From: Onishia niordana
GTDB taxonomy: Bacteria > Pseudomonadota > Gammaproteobacteria > Pseudomonadales > Halomonadaceae
Direction of reading: 5' to 3'
Assembly (NCBI RefSeq): GCF_004798965.1
Contig: NZ_SDSD01000002.1
Location: 124,001 to 188,000 of the forward strand
Length of the DNA stretch: 64,000 bases
Below the pieces are notes generated by a model. It was given only the letters and a program-made list of their open reading frames with translations. It ran no database searches and was not told where the DNA came from. Position numbers and translations under genes: made by a program. Below are positions 9,467-23,291 of the stretch, piece after piece (the first letter of the stretch is position 1; every line of letters starts with the position of its first letter).

Positions 9467-11749
9467 TCAAGGTTCCGCGAGCTCTTCTTCGGTGGCGAGG
9501 TGCAACTCGTCGCTGCTCTCGTCCAGTGTCACGTGTACGACCCCACCTTGTTCGGCCAGTGTGCCGAACAGAATCATCTCGGCCAGTGGCTTCTTGAGCT
9601 TTTCCTGAATCAGGCGAGCCATCGGGCGCGCCCCCATGTCGGGATCATAGCCACGCTCAGCCAACCAGGCACGCGCGTCCTCGTCGACGTCGAGCTGAAC
9701 CCGCTTCTCGTCAAGCTGAGCCTGGAGCTCAACCAGGAACTTATCGACCACGCTGCGCACCACTTCGGAGGGCAGCGAGCTGAACGGAATAATGCCATCC
9801 AGACGGTTGCGGAACTCCGGTGAGAAGGTCTTGCGAATCACCTCCATGCCATCGGTCGAATGATCCTGCGGATTGAAGCCAATGGAACGACGCGTGATCT
9901 GCTCGGCACCGGCATTTGAGGTCATGACCAGCACGACATGACGGAAATCCGCTTCTCGGCCGTTATTGTCGGTCAAGCGGCCATGATCCATGACCTGCAG
10001 CAGCAGGTTAAAGACATCCGGATGGGCCTTCTCGATTTCATCGAGCAGCAGCACGCAATGCGGTTGCTTGGTGACGGCTTCCGTCAGAAGCCCGCCCTGG
10101 TCATAGCCAACATAGCCCGGCGGCGCACCGATCAAGCGCGACACGGTGTGACGCTCCATGTACTCGGACATATCGAAGCGCACCAGCTCGACTCCCATCA
10201 GCGAAGCTAACTGGCGAGCCACTTCGGTCTTGCCAACGCCGGTGGGGCCACTGAACAGGAAGCTGCCGACCGGCTTGTCCGGCGACTTGAGTCCCGCCCG
10301 AGACAGTTTGATGGCGGCCGACAGGCCCGTGATCGCCTCGTCCTGACCGAAGACCAGCATTTTCAGGTCACGCTCGAGATTCTCGAGTAGCTTGCGGTCA
10401 GAATTGGAGACACTCTTCGGCGGAATACGGGCAATGGAGGCCACCACCGCCTCGACCTGGTCGACATCGATGGTATCCACTCGCACTTCTGGTGGCAGCA
10501 AGCGCTGATGGGCACCAGCCTCATCGATCACATCAATGGCCTTGTCCGGCAGGTAACGATCATTGATGTAGCGATCAGCAAGCCGCGATGCGCTCTCCAG
10601 CGCCCCATCGGTGTACTTGAGCTTGTGATGCTCCTCGAAGCGTCCGCGAAGCCCCTTGAGAATGCGGATAGTGTCCTCAACGGACGGCGCCATGACGTCG
10701 ACTTTCTGGAAGCGACGCGCCAGTGCCCGATCCTTCTCGAAGATTCCACGAAATTCTTGGAACGTGGTCGAACCGATGCAGCGCAACTCTCCCGATGAAA
10801 GCAACGGCTTGAGCAGATTGGAGGCATCCATGACCCCGCCAGAGGCTGCGCCGGCACCGATCACGGTATGGATCTCATCGATGAACAGGATCGAATTGGG
10901 CTGCTTCTTGAGTTCGGCCAGCAGGCTCTTCAGACGCTTTTCAAAGTCGCCCCGGTACTTGGTACCGGCGAGCAGTGCGCCCATGTCCAGGGAGTAGACG
11001 ACCGCGTCGGCAATCACCTCAGGCACGTCTTCCTCGACGATACGCTTGGCCAGACCTTCCGCGATGGCAGTCTTGCCCACACCAGCCTCACCCACCAGCA
11101 GCGGGTTGTTCTTGCGCCGGCGGGCAAGGATCTGCACCACGCGCTCGAGCTCATGGTCGCGACCGATCAGTGGGTCGATCTTGCCGAGACGCGCCTGCTC
11201 ATTCAGGTTGGTGGCATAACCGGTCAGCGGGTGGGCATTGCCCTCGCTGACGCCCTCTTCGGCCTCCTCGGCGTCCTGAGACGGAGAAGACGACGACTGC
11301 TGGCCGTGTCCCGACACCTTGGAAATGCCATGGGCGATGTAGTTGACGGCATCCACTCGCGCCACATTCTGCTGCTTCAGGAAGTAGACTGCCTGGCTTT
11401 CCTGCTCGGAGAAGATCGCCACCAGCACATTGGCCCCGGTGACCTCACTCTTGCCAGAGGACTGTACATGGAAGACCGCGCGCTGTAGCACACGCTGGAA
11501 GCCAAGGGTAGGCTGCGTTTCACGGTCGTTCTGATCCTCGGGGATCAGCGGCGTGGTGGAGTTAATGAAGTCCTGCAGATCCGAGCGTAACTTGTCCAGA
11601 TTGGCACCGCAGGCACGCAACACGTCTGCCGCTGAAGCATTATCCAGCAGCGCCAGCAGCAGGTGTTCGACGGTCATGAACTCATGACGCTTGGAACGCG
11701 CCACGGTAAAGGCCGTATTCAGCGTAAGTTCGAGTTCTTTGCTCAGCAT
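9467..11749 (-). CDS. clpA: ATP-dependent Clp protease ATP-binding subunit ClpA
   Basis: Hexameric unfoldase that feeds substrates to ClpP. The 760-residue protein has the two Clp-N repeats at the N-terminus ([27 protein letters not shown]), a first AAA+ domain with Walker A GEAGVGKT near residue 221 and [13 protein letters not shown], and a second AAA+ domain with GPTGVGKT near 504, [13 protein letters not shown] and the C-terminal [18 protein letters not shown]. The ATG at 11749 with AAGGGGA upstream is preferred over a longer frame to 11788. clpS lies 158 bases upstream on the same strand; the leucyl transferases that make its N-degron substrates are encoded next door. Confidence 0.96.
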   Translation of the reverse strand: MLSKELELTLNTAFTVARSKRHEFMTVEHLLLALLDNASAADVLRACGANLDKLRSDLQDFINSTTPLIPEDQNDRETQPTLGFQRVLQRAVFHVQSSGKSEVTGANVLVAIFSEQESQAVYFLKQQNVARVDAVNYIAHGISKVSGHGQQSSSSPSQDAEEAEEGVSEGNAHPLTGYATNLNEQARLGKIDPLIGRDHELERVVQILARRRKNNPLLVGEAGVGKTAIAEGLAKRIVEEDVPEVIADAVVYSLDMGALLAGTKYRGDFEKRLKSLLAELKKQPNSILFIDEIHTVIGAGAASGGVMDASNLLKPLLSSGELRCIGSTTFQEFRGIFEKDRALARRFQKVDVMAPSVEDTIRILKGLRGRFEEHHKLKYTDGALESASRLADRYINDRYLPDKAIDVIDEAGAHQRLLPPEVRVDTIDVDQVEAVVASIARIPPKSVSNSDRKLLENLERDLKMLVFGQDEAITGLSAAIKLSRAGLKSPDKPVGSFLFSGPTGVGKTEVARQLASLMGVELVRFDMSEYMERHTVSRLIGAPPGYVGYDQGGLLTEAVTKQPHCVLLLDEIEKAHPDVFNLLLQVMDHGRLTDNNGREADFRHVVLVMTSNAGAEQITRRSIGFNPQDHSTDGMEVIRKTFSPEFRNRLDGIIPFSSLPSEVVRSVVDKFLVELQAQLDEKRVQLDVDEDARAWLAERGYDPDMGARPMARLIQEKLKKPLAEMILFGTLAEQGGVVHVTLDESSDELHLATEEELAEP

Positions 11750-11906
11750 GGCAGTCCCCTTCTCGCCACCTCGGGCGTCGGCCGGCAATCGCCGGCAATT
11801 TCACCATCGGGTACATTCTCGGGATTCACAAGCTCGAGGTTCGAGCCGATCATGCCGATCCTGCACTGGCTGTCTTCCGTTTGCCTGACAATCAGCTTGC
11901 CAGTCG

Positions 11907-12236
11907 TCAGTCGGCTGTGTCGATATCGCACAAAAGCGGGTGTTGACACTCCTTTGCATATTGATTGACTTGATGACTTTTGGTTTCAGCAATGTCGCGG
12001 GTAAAAATCCCACAGGTCGCTTTGCCTTGGGTATGCACTGCCAACATTACTTGCACAGCCTTCTCACTATCCATGTTGAAGAAGGTCTGCAACACCTCAA
12101 CCACGAACTCCATTGGCGTGAAGTCATCGTTGTGCAACACCACCTTGTACATGGGCGGCGGTGCCAGATCAGGCTCGGCATTCTCAACCGCTACGTCATC
12201 ATCGCCCTCTTCCTGAGGGTCGGACGGCCGTGTCAT
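11907..12236 (-). CDS. clpS: ATP-dependent Clp protease adaptor ClpS
   Basis: Recognises N-degrons (Leu, Phe, Trp, Tyr) and delivers them to ClpAP. The core [29 protein letters not shown] contains the [10 protein letters not shown] segment that forms the N-end pocket, then [27 protein letters not shown], with the conserved His that contacts the substrate. The acidic N-terminal tail ([10 protein letters not shown]) is flexible in this family. Chosen start: ATG at 12236 with GGAAG 8 bases upstream (109 residues); the frame is open to an ATG at 12293 that would add 19 residues. No cspD gene lies on the other side, where Pseudomonas has one. Confidence 0.93.
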   Translation of the reverse strand: MTRPSDPQEEGDDDVAVENAEPDLAPPPMYKVVLHNDDFTPMEFVVEVLQTFFNMDSEKAVQVMLAVHTQGKATCGIFTRDIAETKSHQVNQYAKECQHPLLCDIDTAD

Positions 12237-12490
12237 GCCAGCTTCCAGCGACGCTATGGCGTGACTTCTGTAAGGGTCGTCTATCTTGAACATAAAAGGC
12301 GTTACCCATCTTCTCAAGCCGGTAATCCATGTACGCATCAACTATGGTTGGACGCCAAGGCTCGCCGGGGGTTCAGTTCATAAGATGCGGCCGTGATGCG
12401 CCGCTTGCAAGGCCCTTGCTCGCCTGGACCTTCAATATCGCTTACCAAGCACGCTGCGCAGGCGTTTTGTCGAGAACCTAAAACGTAAAG
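12237..12490. promoter_or_regulatory. clpS upstream region, no gene seen
   Basis: About 250 bases between clpS and the icd terminator. It should contain the clpS promoter on the minus strand. A cspD-like cold-shock gene, usual here in Pseudomonas, cannot be found in any frame. No convincing promoter boxes were identified. Confidence 0.3.
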
Positions 12491-12519
12491 GGCCCTCGTC
12501 CGCCAGGCGGACGAGGGCC
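12491..12519 (-). terminator. Rho-independent terminator of icd
   Basis: A perfect 14-base inverted repeat (12491-12504 with 12506-12519) lies 35 bases past the icd stop. The minus strand after the stem is T-rich (TTTACGTTTT). Confidence 0.8.
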
Positions 12520-12553
12520 GGAGCACATGCGTGCCTAGAGCAACGAAAGACGT

Positions 12554-14860
<2,307 letters not shown>

Positions 14861-15073
14861 TCAGGGGCTCGTTGCAACCTGCCCGGCAAGGTGATTGCGC
14901 CGGGTATTTCAGGGAACATCTGCGCCCAGCAGGGTGTTGCCAGCAGGCCCCAGCTGGGTCGAGGGCGCTTCCAGTAAGCTGGCGCATTATATCAGCGTGC
15001 TCGACTCGGCGCATAAGCAATAATGCTAAAACGCCCCTGCCATCCCGCGCCGCTTGCCGGTAAGCTAGTGCTC

Positions 15074-15766
15074 ATGAGCACTCTTTACCTGCTGCACAAG
15101 CCTTTCCGGATGCTATCCCAGTTCACCGACCGTACCGGTGAACCCGGAGAGCGGCGCGCCACCCTGGCCGATGTCATCCAGGTGCCGGGCATCTATCCGG
15201 CCGGGCGCCTCGACTACGACTCCGAAGGGCTGCTGCTGCTTTGTGACGACGGCGAACTGATCCACCGCATCGCGCACCCCAAGCACAAGCAACCCAAGAC
15301 CTATTGGGTACAGGTAGAGGGCGAACCCGACGCAGCAGCGCTGGAGGCCCTGCGCCAGGGGGTGTTACTCAATGATGGTCCGACGCGGCCCGCCAAGGTA
15401 CGCCGACTCGACGCGCCACCCGTCGGCCCACGCACCCCGCCAGTACGCGAACGCCAACAGATTCCTACCCGCTGGCTGGAGCTGACCATCAGCGAGGGAC
15501 GGAACCGCCAGGTGCGCCGCATGACCGCTGAAGTCGGCCACCCTACCCTGCGGCTGATCCGTGTGGCCATTGGCTCCTGGCGCCTGGATGGCCTGGCGCC
15601 GGGCGAGTGGCGCCGGGAAACACTGCACGCCCCTACCAAGCCCCAGCGCCGCGGCGAGCAAGGCAAGAAGGACAAGGGCACGAAGGGACGAGGCGAGCAG
15701 GCGAAGAGCGGCCAAAACGGAAACGTTGGCCGCCGCCAGCGCAAGACGTCACGGGGGAAACCATGA
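15074..15766 (+). CDS. rluE: 23S rRNA pseudouridine synthase RluE-like
   Basis: Isomerises a uridine (U2457 in E. coli) in 23S rRNA. It belongs to the RsuA/RluB/RluE family without an S4 domain: STLYLLHKPFRMLSQFT at the N-terminus, the catalytic-aspartate motif GRLDYDSEGLLLLCDDG near residue 45, KTYWVQVEG, and the C-terminal ISEGRNRQVRRMTAEVGHPTLRLIR. About 40 extra C-terminal residues are Lys/Arg/Gly-rich and probably disordered. The ATG at 15074 removes 17 non-family residues from the longest frame. Its stop overlaps the nudJ start (ATGA), as in the E. coli rluE-nudJ-mnmA-hflD-purB order. Confidence 0.9.
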   Translation: MSTLYLLHKPFRMLSQFTDRTGEPGERRATLADVIQVPGIYPAGRLDYDSEGLLLLCDDGELIHRIAHPKHKQPKTYWVQVEGEPDAAALEALRQGVLLNDGPTRPAKVRRLDAPPVGPRTPPVRERQQIPTRWLELTISEGRNRQVRRMTAEVGHPTLRLIRVAIGSWRLDGLAPGEWRRETLHAPTKPQRRGEQGKKDKGTKGRGEQAKSGQNGNVGRRQRKTSRGKP

Positions 15767-16212
15767 GTCGCTGGTCGCCTCGGGTCACGGTAGCCACCGT
15801 GATCGAACGTGCCGGGCGCTTCCTGATGGTCGAGGAGAACCGCGGCGGGCCTCATACGCTATTCAACCAGCCCGCCGGCCACCTGGAGCCGGGAGAGGGC
15901 ATACGCGCCGCCGCTGAACGTGAAATCCGCGAGGAAACCGCCTGGCACGTCGGTATCACGGATTACCTGGGCCTCTACGTCTATCACGCCCCGGACGGCC
16001 TGACCTTCCATAGCCACGGTTTTTCCGGCATGGCACTGGCGCACCTTGGCAATGATCTGGACCCGGATATCCTGGCGATCCACTGGCTGACACTGGATGA
16101 GCTCGAAACGCTGGAGAGAGCCGGCCGACTGAGAAGCCCGTTGGTGATGCGGCGAATCCGCGATATGAAACGAGGGCGCACCTTCCCCCTGGATGTGATC
16201 CAGGAACGCTGA
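15763..16212 (+). CDS. nudJ: NUDIX hydrolase, NudJ-like phosphatase
   Basis: Pyrophosphohydrolase; E. coli NudJ acts on HMP-PP, thiamine-PP and nucleoside tri- and diphosphates. The 149-residue protein contains one complete Nudix box, GHLEPGEGIRAAAEREIREETAW (read as GHLEPGEG...REIREETAW), at about residues 39-61, with the REIREE metal ligands intact. The start overlaps the rluE stop by 4 bases. It ends 148 bases before mnmA. Substrate is inferred from gene order and similarity, not from specific residues. Confidence 0.88.
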   Translation: MSRWSPRVTVATVIERAGRFLMVEENRGGPHTLFNQPAGHLEPGEGIRAAAEREIREETAWHVGITDYLGLYVYHAPDGLTFHSHGFSGMALAHLGNDLDPDILAIHWLTLDELETLERAGRLRSPLVMRRIRDMKRGRTFPLDVIQER

Positions 16213-16304
16213 GCCACCTCCTGACGCAAGGGGCACCGCCACATTGCCGGGCGAACAGGCAACAACGGCGCAACACGTGGTCGAAGCAGCCTGTCACTAT
16301 CGTG

Positions 16305-16310
16305 TATAAT
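16305..16310 (+). promoter_or_regulatory. Candidate -10 box of the mnmA operon
   Basis: A perfect TATAAT sits 51 bases before the chosen mnmA start. The sequence 16-18 bases further upstream does not resemble a strong -35 box, so the promoter is probable but unproven. Confidence 0.45.
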
Positions 16311-16360
16311 CCCCACCCATTTAACGCCACTCCATTCCCCTCATGACGTCGAGAGCGCCT

Positions 16361-17503
16361 ATGTCAGTTGCTGCCGGGTCATCCGCCGCGCACGCCCCCA
16401 CGGCGGGCAAGGTCATCGTCGGCATGTCCGGCGGTGTCGACTCCTCCGTGTCCGCCGTCCTGCTCATGGAGCAGGGCTACCAGGTCGAAGGCCTGTTCAT
16501 GAAGAACTGGGACGAGGACGACGGCACCGAATACTGCACCGCCAAGGAGGACCTGGCGGATGCCCAGGCGGTCTGCGACAAACTTGGCATCAAGTTGCAT
16601 ACGGCCAACTTCGCTGCCGAGTACTGGGATAACGTCTTCGAGCATTTCCTTGCCGAGTACCAGGCCGGGCGCACGCCGAATCCCGATATCCTGTGTAACC
16701 GCGAGATCAAGTTCAAGGTCTTCCTCGAGTACGCCGAGATGCTCGGCGCCGAGAAGATCGCAACCGGCCACTATGTGCGCGAAGGCCTGCGCCAGGGCCG
16801 CCCGCGTCTGCTCAAGGGCCTGGATACCAACAAGGATCAGAGCTACTTCCTGCACGCCGTGCCTGAAGCCGCGATCGCCCGCACGCTGTTCCCGGTTGGC
16901 GAGCTAGAGAAACCCGAGGTGCGTGCCATCGCCGAGCGACATGATCTGGTCACGGCGCGCAAAAAGGATTCCACCGGCATCTGCTTCATCGGCGAGCGGC
17001 GCTTCTCCGATTTCCTGCGCCAGTATCTGCCGGCCCAGCCAGGCGTCATCGAGACCCCTGAAGGCGAGGTCATCGGCGAGCATATCGGCCTGATGTACTA
17101 CACCCTAGGCCAGCGCCAGGGTCTCGGCATCGGTGGCCTACCAAACCACCCGGACGCCCCCTGGTATGTGGCCCACAAGGATCTTGAGCGCAACGTGCTG
17201 ATTGCCGTGCAAGGCAAGCACCATGAACTGCTCTACAGCAACCGGCTGATCACCGAGCCGATGGACTGGGTCGCTGGCGAAGCGCCGGCAAGCGAAGGCC
17301 GCTTCATGGCCAAGACCCGCTATCGTCAGGAAGACGTCGCCTGCTTCATGCGCCCCCGAGAGGATGGTGGTGTCGAGGTCATCTTCGATGACCCTCAGCG
17401 CGCCGTGACACCGGGGCAATCGTTGGTGCTCTACGACGGCGATATCTGCCTGGGCGGCGGCGTGATCCTTAACACCTGGCAGGACAAGGAACGCCGCTCA
17501 TGA
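16361..17503 (+). CDS. mnmA: tRNA-specific 2-thiouridylase MnmA
   Basis: Thiolates U34 of tRNA(Lys, Glu, Gln) using sulfur relayed by TusE. The 380-residue protein has the PP-loop [10 protein letters not shown] near residue 22, [11 protein letters not shown], the first catalytic cysteine in [35 protein letters not shown], and the second active-site cysteine in [13 protein letters not shown]; the C-terminal part is the beta-barrel region ending GGGVI. Start: the ATG at 16361 has GAGAG 5 bases upstream; an ATG at 16343 would add 6 residues without a ribosome site. The stop overlaps the hflD start. Confidence 0.95.
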   Translation: MSVAAGSSAAHAPTAGKVIVGMSGGVDSSVSAVLLMEQGYQVEGLFMKNWDEDDGTEYCTAKEDLADAQAVCDKLGIKLHTANFAAEYWDNVFEHFLAEYQAGRTPNPDILCNREIKFKVFLEYAEMLGAEKIATGHYVREGLRQGRPRLLKGLDTNKDQSYFLHAVPEAAIARTLFPVGELEKPEVRAIAERHDLVTARKKDSTGICFIGERRFSDFLRQYLPAQPGVIETPEGEVIGEHIGLMYYTLGQRQGLGIGGLPNHPDAPWYVAHKDLERNVLIAVQGKHHELLYSNRLITEPMDWVAGEAPASEGRFMAKTRYRQEDVACFMRPREDGGVEVIFDDPQRAVTPGQSLVLYDGDICLGGGVILNTWQDKERRS

Positions 17504-18135
17504 CCACGCCGATTCATCGCGCACCGGATTCCCCCATCAGTCGTCAGGTACTCGCCCTGGCCGGTGTCTTCCAGGCCGCGGTCGTGGTCGACGAGCTGGC
17601 TCGCACCGGCCAGGTCGACGAACGCGCCTGGCAGACACTGATCCGTGCCACCGTCGACACCGACCCGGAAAGCTTCGAGGCCATCTACGGCGGCCATCCC
17701 AACTACCTCCGCCAGGGTCTCGACACCCTGAACGCCGTGGTCGGCAAGCAGCAAGCCAACCCGGTGGTGCTGCGTTACGGCTTCTCGCTGCTGCTGCTGT
17801 CGCAGAAGCTGCGCAAGAGCCCGCAGATGATGGACACCCTCGGCACCCGACTGACCCGCGTTCAAGGCCAGGCCGAACATTTCGGCGATACCCACGAGAA
17901 TGTGGTGGCAAGCCTTGGCGAGATTTATCAGGACACCATCTCGACCTTCCGCTATCGCATCGTGGTGCAGGGCGAACCGAGTCTCCTACAACAGCGCATG
18001 ATGCCGGAGCGGGTGCGAGCCGCCCTGCTAGCCGGCGTACGCTTCGCCCTGCTGTGGCATCAGCAGGGCGGTCGGCGCTGGAAACTGATCTTCCAGCGCG
18101 GCGCCATGCGGCGCGCCCTCGATGAGCTCAGCTAA
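17500..18135 (+). CDS. hflD: High frequency lysogenization protein HflD homologue
   Basis: Small, mostly helical peripheral membrane protein; the E. coli protein binds phage lambda CII, and its housekeeping role is unclear. The 211-residue product matches the family: [53 protein letters not shown], and C-terminal [27 protein letters not shown] overlap with mnmA and the following purB are conserved in gammaproteobacteria, which supports the name. Confidence 0.9.
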   Translation: MTTPIHRAPDSPISRQVLALAGVFQAAVVVDELARTGQVDERAWQTLIRATVDTDPESFEAIYGGHPNYLRQGLDTLNAVVGKQQANPVVLRYGFSLLLLSQKLRKSPQMMDTLGTRLTRVQGQAEHFGDTHENVVASLGEIYQDTISTFRYRIVVQGEPSLLQQRMMPERVRAALLAGVRFALLWHQQGGRRWKLIFQRGAMRRALDELS

Positions 18136-18160
18136 TCCTTGACCTGCTGCTCGGCCATAA

Positions 18161-19561
<1,401 letters not shown>

Positions 19562-19617
19562 CCTGTAAAACCCGACACGGACGGCCCATTATGGGCCTCC
19601 ACCCACTGCGTCACCGA

Positions 19618-19647
19618 CAGGCGCTGGCTCGCGCCAGCGCCTGTTTG
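19618..19647 (+). terminator. Rho-independent terminator after purB
   Basis: An 11-bp perfect stem (19618-19628 with 19633-19643), loop TCGC, then TTTGCCTT. It lies 24 bases before the roxA ATG, so roxA must have its promoter inside this short gap or depend on read-through. A smaller GGCCCA/TGGGCC hairpin precedes it at 19583-19597. Confidence 0.75.
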
Positions 19648-19670
19648 CCTTCACCCGAGGACTCCACACC

Positions 19671-20876
19671 ATGCCTGCCGACACGCCCTTGCCCATGCTT
19701 GGCGGCCTCAGTGCCGCCGACTTTCTTGACCAGTACTGGCAGCGCAAGCCGCTGCTGATCCGTGGTGCCTTTCCGGACATCGAGAGCCCGCTGTCGCCGA
19801 ACGAACTGGCAGGTCTTGCCTGCGAGGAGGGCATTGAAGCGCGCCTGGTCGAAGAACACGGCCAGGATGCCAAGGGCAACCCGCAGCCATGGAAAGTCAG
19901 CCATGGCCCCTTCGATGAGACCACTTTCTCACGTCTGCCCGAGAGCAACTGGAGTCTTCTAGTACAGGCCGTGGATCACTATGTCCCCGAAGTCGCCAAC
20001 CTGCTGGAAACTTTCAGCTTTGTGCCGCGCTGGCGTCTCGATGACATCATGATCAGCTACGCTCCGCCGGGTGGCAGTGTCGGCCCGCATGTCGACCAGT
20101 ACGATGTATTCCTGCTACAAGCCAGCGGGCAACGCCACTGGCAGCTGGGTGGGCCGACCGATGATGAGGCACCGATCATCGAGGGCATCGATCTACGCAT
20201 CCTCGAGCACTTCGAGGTCGCCCCCGGCAAGGACTGGGTGCTGGAGCCCGGCGACATGCTTTATCTGCCTCCGGGCCAAGCCCACCACGGCATCAGCCAG
20301 TCCGATGACTGCATGACCGTCTCGGTGGGCTTTCGGGCGCTTTCCGCCGATGAAGCCGTCACCTCCTTCGCCGACTACCTGGGAGAAACGCTGCCGTCTT
20401 CCAAGCGGTACAGCGATGCCGGTATGACACCCCCCGCCGATCCCGGCGAGCTGAACGACGAGGCGCTTGAGCGCATGCGTCGGCTGATTCTCGAGACCCT
20501 CGACGACCCCATCCAATTGGCCCAGTGGTTCGGCCGGGTGATGACTCAGCCCAAGTACGTCGATCAACTGGTGCCGCAGGAATCGCCGACGCCGGTCGAG
20601 GAACTCGTCGCCGAACTTGAGGCCGGCGGAAATCTGGAACGCAGCCTGGGCTCACGCTTTGCCTGGCGCGCACTGGACGACAGCCAAGCGACCCTGTTCG
20701 TCGACGGCGATGGCCTTGTCTGCTCCCCGGGCCTGGCTCAGGCAATGGCGTCCAACGCCTCCATCGACGCCGATATGCTCGACTACCCCGGCGCTGCGGC
20801 GCTGATCGCCGGCCTGCTCGATCGCGGCAGCCTGAGCTGGCCCGGCGATGGCGCCTTTGAAGAGGATGACGAATGA
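19671..20876 (+). CDS. roxA: Ribosomal protein uL16 3-hydroxylase (JmjC oxygenase)
   Basis: Fe(II)/2-oxoglutarate oxygenase that hydroxylates an arginine in ribosomal protein uL16 (YcfD/RoxA in E. coli). The 401-residue protein has the cupin core: PGGSVGPHVDQYDVFLLQ, where H and D of HVD are iron ligands, then MLYLPPGQAHHGIS, with the distal histidine, and C-terminal helical and winged-helix regions. N-terminal FLDQYWQRKPLLIRGAF is a family signature. It overlaps the downstream GNAT gene by 4 bases, and follows purB as in E. coli apart from missing phoPQ. Confidence 0.92.
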   Translation: MPADTPLPMLGGLSAADFLDQYWQRKPLLIRGAFPDIESPLSPNELAGLACEEGIEARLVEEHGQDAKGNPQPWKVSHGPFDETTFSRLPESNWSLLVQAVDHYVPEVANLLETFSFVPRWRLDDIMISYAPPGGSVGPHVDQYDVFLLQASGQRHWQLGGPTDDEAPIIEGIDLRILEHFEVAPGKDWVLEPGDMLYLPPGQAHHGISQSDDCMTVSVGFRALSADEAVTSFADYLGETLPSSKRYSDAGMTPPADPGELNDEALERMRRLILETLDDPIQLAQWFGRVMTQPKYVDQLVPQESPTPVEELVAELEAGGNLERSLGSRFAWRALDDSQATLFVDGDGLVCSPGLAQAMASNASIDADMLDYPGAAALIAGLLDRGSLSWPGDGAFEEDDE

Positions 20877-21313
20877 GCAAGTCCATCGCTGAGCTCGTCC
20901 TGCAACAAGGGAGCTGGGGCGAGCTTGGTGACATTGCCGGTGAAATCCGCCGAGTGGTCTTCATCGAAGAACAGGCCGTCCCCATAGAGGAAGAGTGGGA
21001 CGGTCGCGACGGTGACTGCCTGCATTTTCTTGCCTGGCGTGGCACGACCCCGCTGGGCACCGCCCGGCTGCTGCCCGACGGTCATGTCGGGCGCGTTGCC
21101 GTGCTGGCCGAGGCTCGCGGCCTGGGTATCGGCGTGGCGCTGATGCACGCTTCCATCGAGGCCGCTCGCTCCCATGGCCATGCTCATGTCGAGCTTGCCG
21201 CCCAGACGCATGCACTTCCTTTCTACGAACGCTTGGGGTTCGTCGCCTTCGGCGATGAATTTCTCGACGCGGGCATACCGCATCGCAATATGCGCCTCGA
21301 GCTAGGCAACTGA
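20873..21313 (+). CDS. GNAT family N-acetyltransferase
   Basis: The 146-residue protein is a single acetyltransferase domain of the YjcF/ElaA kind: EIRRVVFIEEQAVPIEEEWDGRDGDCLHFLAW at the N-terminus, then VGRVAVLAEARGLGIGVALM, where RGLGIG is the acetyl-CoA pyrophosphate loop, and ALPFYERLGFVAFGDEF near the end. The substrate is unknown. It is translationally coupled to roxA (ATGA), an arrangement that suggests a shared operon but not necessarily a shared pathway. Confidence 0.88.
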   Translation: MSKSIAELVLQQGSWGELGDIAGEIRRVVFIEEQAVPIEEEWDGRDGDCLHFLAWRGTTPLGTARLLPDGHVGRVAVLAEARGLGIGVALMHASIEAARSHGHAHVELAAQTHALPFYERLGFVAFGDEFLDAGIPHRNMRLELGN

Positions 21314-21376
21314 TTCAAAACTCCTTCCTATATTTCCCCGAAACAAGACTACAACCGAGGCCGAAAACCATCCGAC

Positions 21377-21393
21377 TTGTAGTCTTACTACAA
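21377..21393. promoter_or_regulatory. Palindromic operator candidate TTGTAG-N5-CTACAA upstream of aceA
   Basis: A perfect 7-base inverted repeat (TTGTAGT, 3 bases, ACTACAA), 264 bases before the aceA start. The half-sites resemble those known for RpiR-family regulators of central carbon metabolism: RccR controls the glyoxylate shunt in Pseudomonas, and HexR uses TTGT/ACAA halves. The link to a particular regulator is inference. Confidence 0.6.
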
Positions 21394-21491
21394 CGCTCTC
21401 TACCGCTAAGTAACCATAGTCATATCCCGCCATGATGGGCCATAGTCGATACAAGGGTGGCATTAAAACAACCGTTTTACACACCAAGATC

Positions 21492-21508
21492 TGTTGTCGG
21501 CTACAACA
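21492..21508. promoter_or_regulatory. Second inverted repeat TGTTGT-N5-ACAACA upstream of aceA
   Basis: A perfect 6-base inverted repeat with a 5-base centre, 150 bases before aceA. Its right half is part of GGCTACAACAC, an 11-mer that occurs again at 23519-23529 upstream of the next gene. Confidence 0.5.
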
Positions 21509-21657
21509 CAATTAATGCTCCATCCCTTTCGACCAAGGCAGCACAGACAAGATCGCTTGCCTGATCAACGCTTGATGTATCCTGCAGCGCAGCATGAGCC
21601 AATCAGCACCACATGCCGCCGTCAGGAACTACCGAACCGACCGATGAGGATGGCTCC

Positions 21658-23256
21658 ATGTCAGCATACCAAGATGCACTCCAGACCCTGACCGCCCTGC
21701 GCGACGCCCAAGACGGCAAGTGGGACACCATCAATCCCGAGTATGCGGCGCGCATGCAGACCCAGAATCGCTTTCGCACGGGGCTCGAGATCGCCCGCTA
21801 TACCGCCAGCATCATGCGAGCCGACATGGCGGCCTACGACGCCGATGCCAACCAGTACACCCAATCGCTGGGCTGCTGGCACGGCTTCATCGGGCAGCAG
21901 AAAATGCTGGCGGTAAAGCGCCATCACGGCACCACTGCCAAGCGATATCTCTACCTGTCAGGCTGGATGGTCGCGGCAATGCGTTCGGAGTTCGGACCGC
22001 TGCCGGATCAGTCGATGCATGAGAAGACCAGTGTGCCGGCTCTGATCGAAGAGCTTTACACCTTTCTGCGCCAAGCCGATGCCCGGGAACTGGGCCACCT
22101 GTTCAAGGCACTGGACGAGGCACGAGCGTCAGGCGATGAAGTCACCGCCCGCGCCGTTCAGGACCGGATCGATAACTTCGAGACCCATGTCGTGCCGATC
22201 ATCGCCGACATCGATGCCGGCTTCGGTAACGAAGAGGCCACCTACCTGTTGGCCAAGAAGATGATTGAAGCCGGCGCCTGTTGCATCCAGATCGAGAACC
22301 AGGTTTCGGATGCCAAGCAGTGCGGTCATCAGGCCGGCAAGGTCACCGTGCCCCACGAAGACTTCCTGTCAAAGATCAATGCCGTTCGCTATGCCTTTCT
22401 CGAGCTTGGCGTCGACGATGGTGTCATTGTCGCCCGTACCGACTCCCTGGGCGCCGGCTTGACCCAGAAGATCCCGGTCTCGCACGAACCCGACGACCTG
22501 GCCAGCCAGTACAACCGCTTCCTCGAGACGACTGCCGTGTCTTCGGCCGACGACGTTGCCGAGGGTGATACCCTGATCAAGCTCGATGGATCACTCAGGA
22601 AGCCCGTGCGCCTGGCCAACGGCCTCTATCAGTTCAAACCGGGAACCGGTGAAGATCGTGTCGTGCTGGACTGCATTACCTCGCTACAGCATGGCGCGGA
22701 CCTGCTTTGGATCGAAACCGAGAAGCCCCACGTCGGCCAAATCGCCGGCATGGTCAATCGCATCCGCAAGGTTTGCCCAGATGCGAAGCTTGTCTACAAC
22801 AACTCGCCCTCCTTTAACTGGACACTCAACTTCCGCCAACAGGTCTTTGATGCCTGGGAGCAAGAGGGCAAAGACATCAGCGCCTATGATCGCGGCGACC
22901 TGATGAATGCCATCTACGATGACACCGAGCTTGGCCGGGTAGCCGACGACTGGACGCGCAACTTCCAGCGCGATGCCGCGCGTGAAGCGGGCATCTTCCA
23001 CCACCTGATCACCCTGCCCACCTACCACACGGCAGCGCTGTCCACCGACGACCTGGCCAAGGGCTACTTCGGTGAAGAAGGCATGCTGGCCTATGTCGAA
23101 GGGGTACAGCGCCAGGAAATCCGCAAGGGCCTGGCAAGCGTCAAGCACCAGGACATGGCCGGCTCGAACCTCGGCGACGACCACAAGGAGTACTTCTCCG
23201 GCGACGGCGCACTCAAGGCAGGCGGCAAAGACAACACCATGAACCAGTTCGCCTGA
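21658..23256 (+). CDS. aceA: Isocitrate lyase (large-subunit type)
   Basis: Cleaves isocitrate to glyoxylate and succinate, opening the glyoxylate shunt for growth on acetate or fatty acids. The 532-residue protein is the long form found in Pseudomonas and Acinetobacter. Visible motifs are SLGCWHGF, PIIADIDAGFGN with metal and substrate contacts, the catalytic-cysteine loop KQCGH (KKCGH in E. coli), ARTDSLGA, and VYNNSPSFNWT. The ATG at 21658 has GAGG 8 bases upstream; the frame is open to 21613 without a ribosome site. It is monocistronic, with its own terminator, and its upstream motifs recur before the next gene. Confidence 0.95.
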   Translation: MSAYQDALQTLTALRDAQDGKWDTINPEYAARMQTQNRFRTGLEIARYTASIMRADMAAYDADANQYTQSLGCWHGFIGQQKMLAVKRHHGTTAKRYLYLSGWMVAAMRSEFGPLPDQSMHEKTSVPALIEELYTFLRQADARELGHLFKALDEARASGDEVTARAVQDRIDNFETHVVPIIADIDAGFGNEEATYLLAKKMIEAGACCIQIENQVSDAKQCGHQAGKVTVPHEDFLSKINAVRYAFLELGVDDGVIVARTDSLGAGLTQKIPVSHEPDDLASQYNRFLETTAVSSADDVAEGDTLIKLDGSLRKPVRLANGLYQFKPGTGEDRVVLDCITSLQHGADLLWIETEKPHVGQIAGMVNRIRKVCPDAKLVYNNSPSFNWTLNFRQQVFDAWEQEGKDISAYDRGDLMNAIYDDTELGRVADDWTRNFQRDAAREAGIFHHLITLPTYHTAALSTDDLAKGYFGEEGMLAYVEGVQRQEIRKGLASVKHQDMAGSNLGDDHKEYFSGDGALKAGGKDNTMNQFA

Positions 23257-23291
23257 GGCGCTACGCGCCCGACTAACGGTATCGCTCCACT

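Larger units (their letters stand above)
21314..21657 (+). promoter_or_regulatory. aceA upstream region with repeated CTACAAC and CCATAGTC motifs
   Basis: 344 bases with no supportable gene. It contains a perfect palindrome (listed separately at 21377-21393), CTACAAC at 21349-21355, 21388-21394 and 21501-21507, and CCATAGTC at 21414-21421 and 21440-21447. The same elements recur before the 72-codon gene downstream of aceA, so they are likely operator or promoter elements. Confidence 0.65.
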
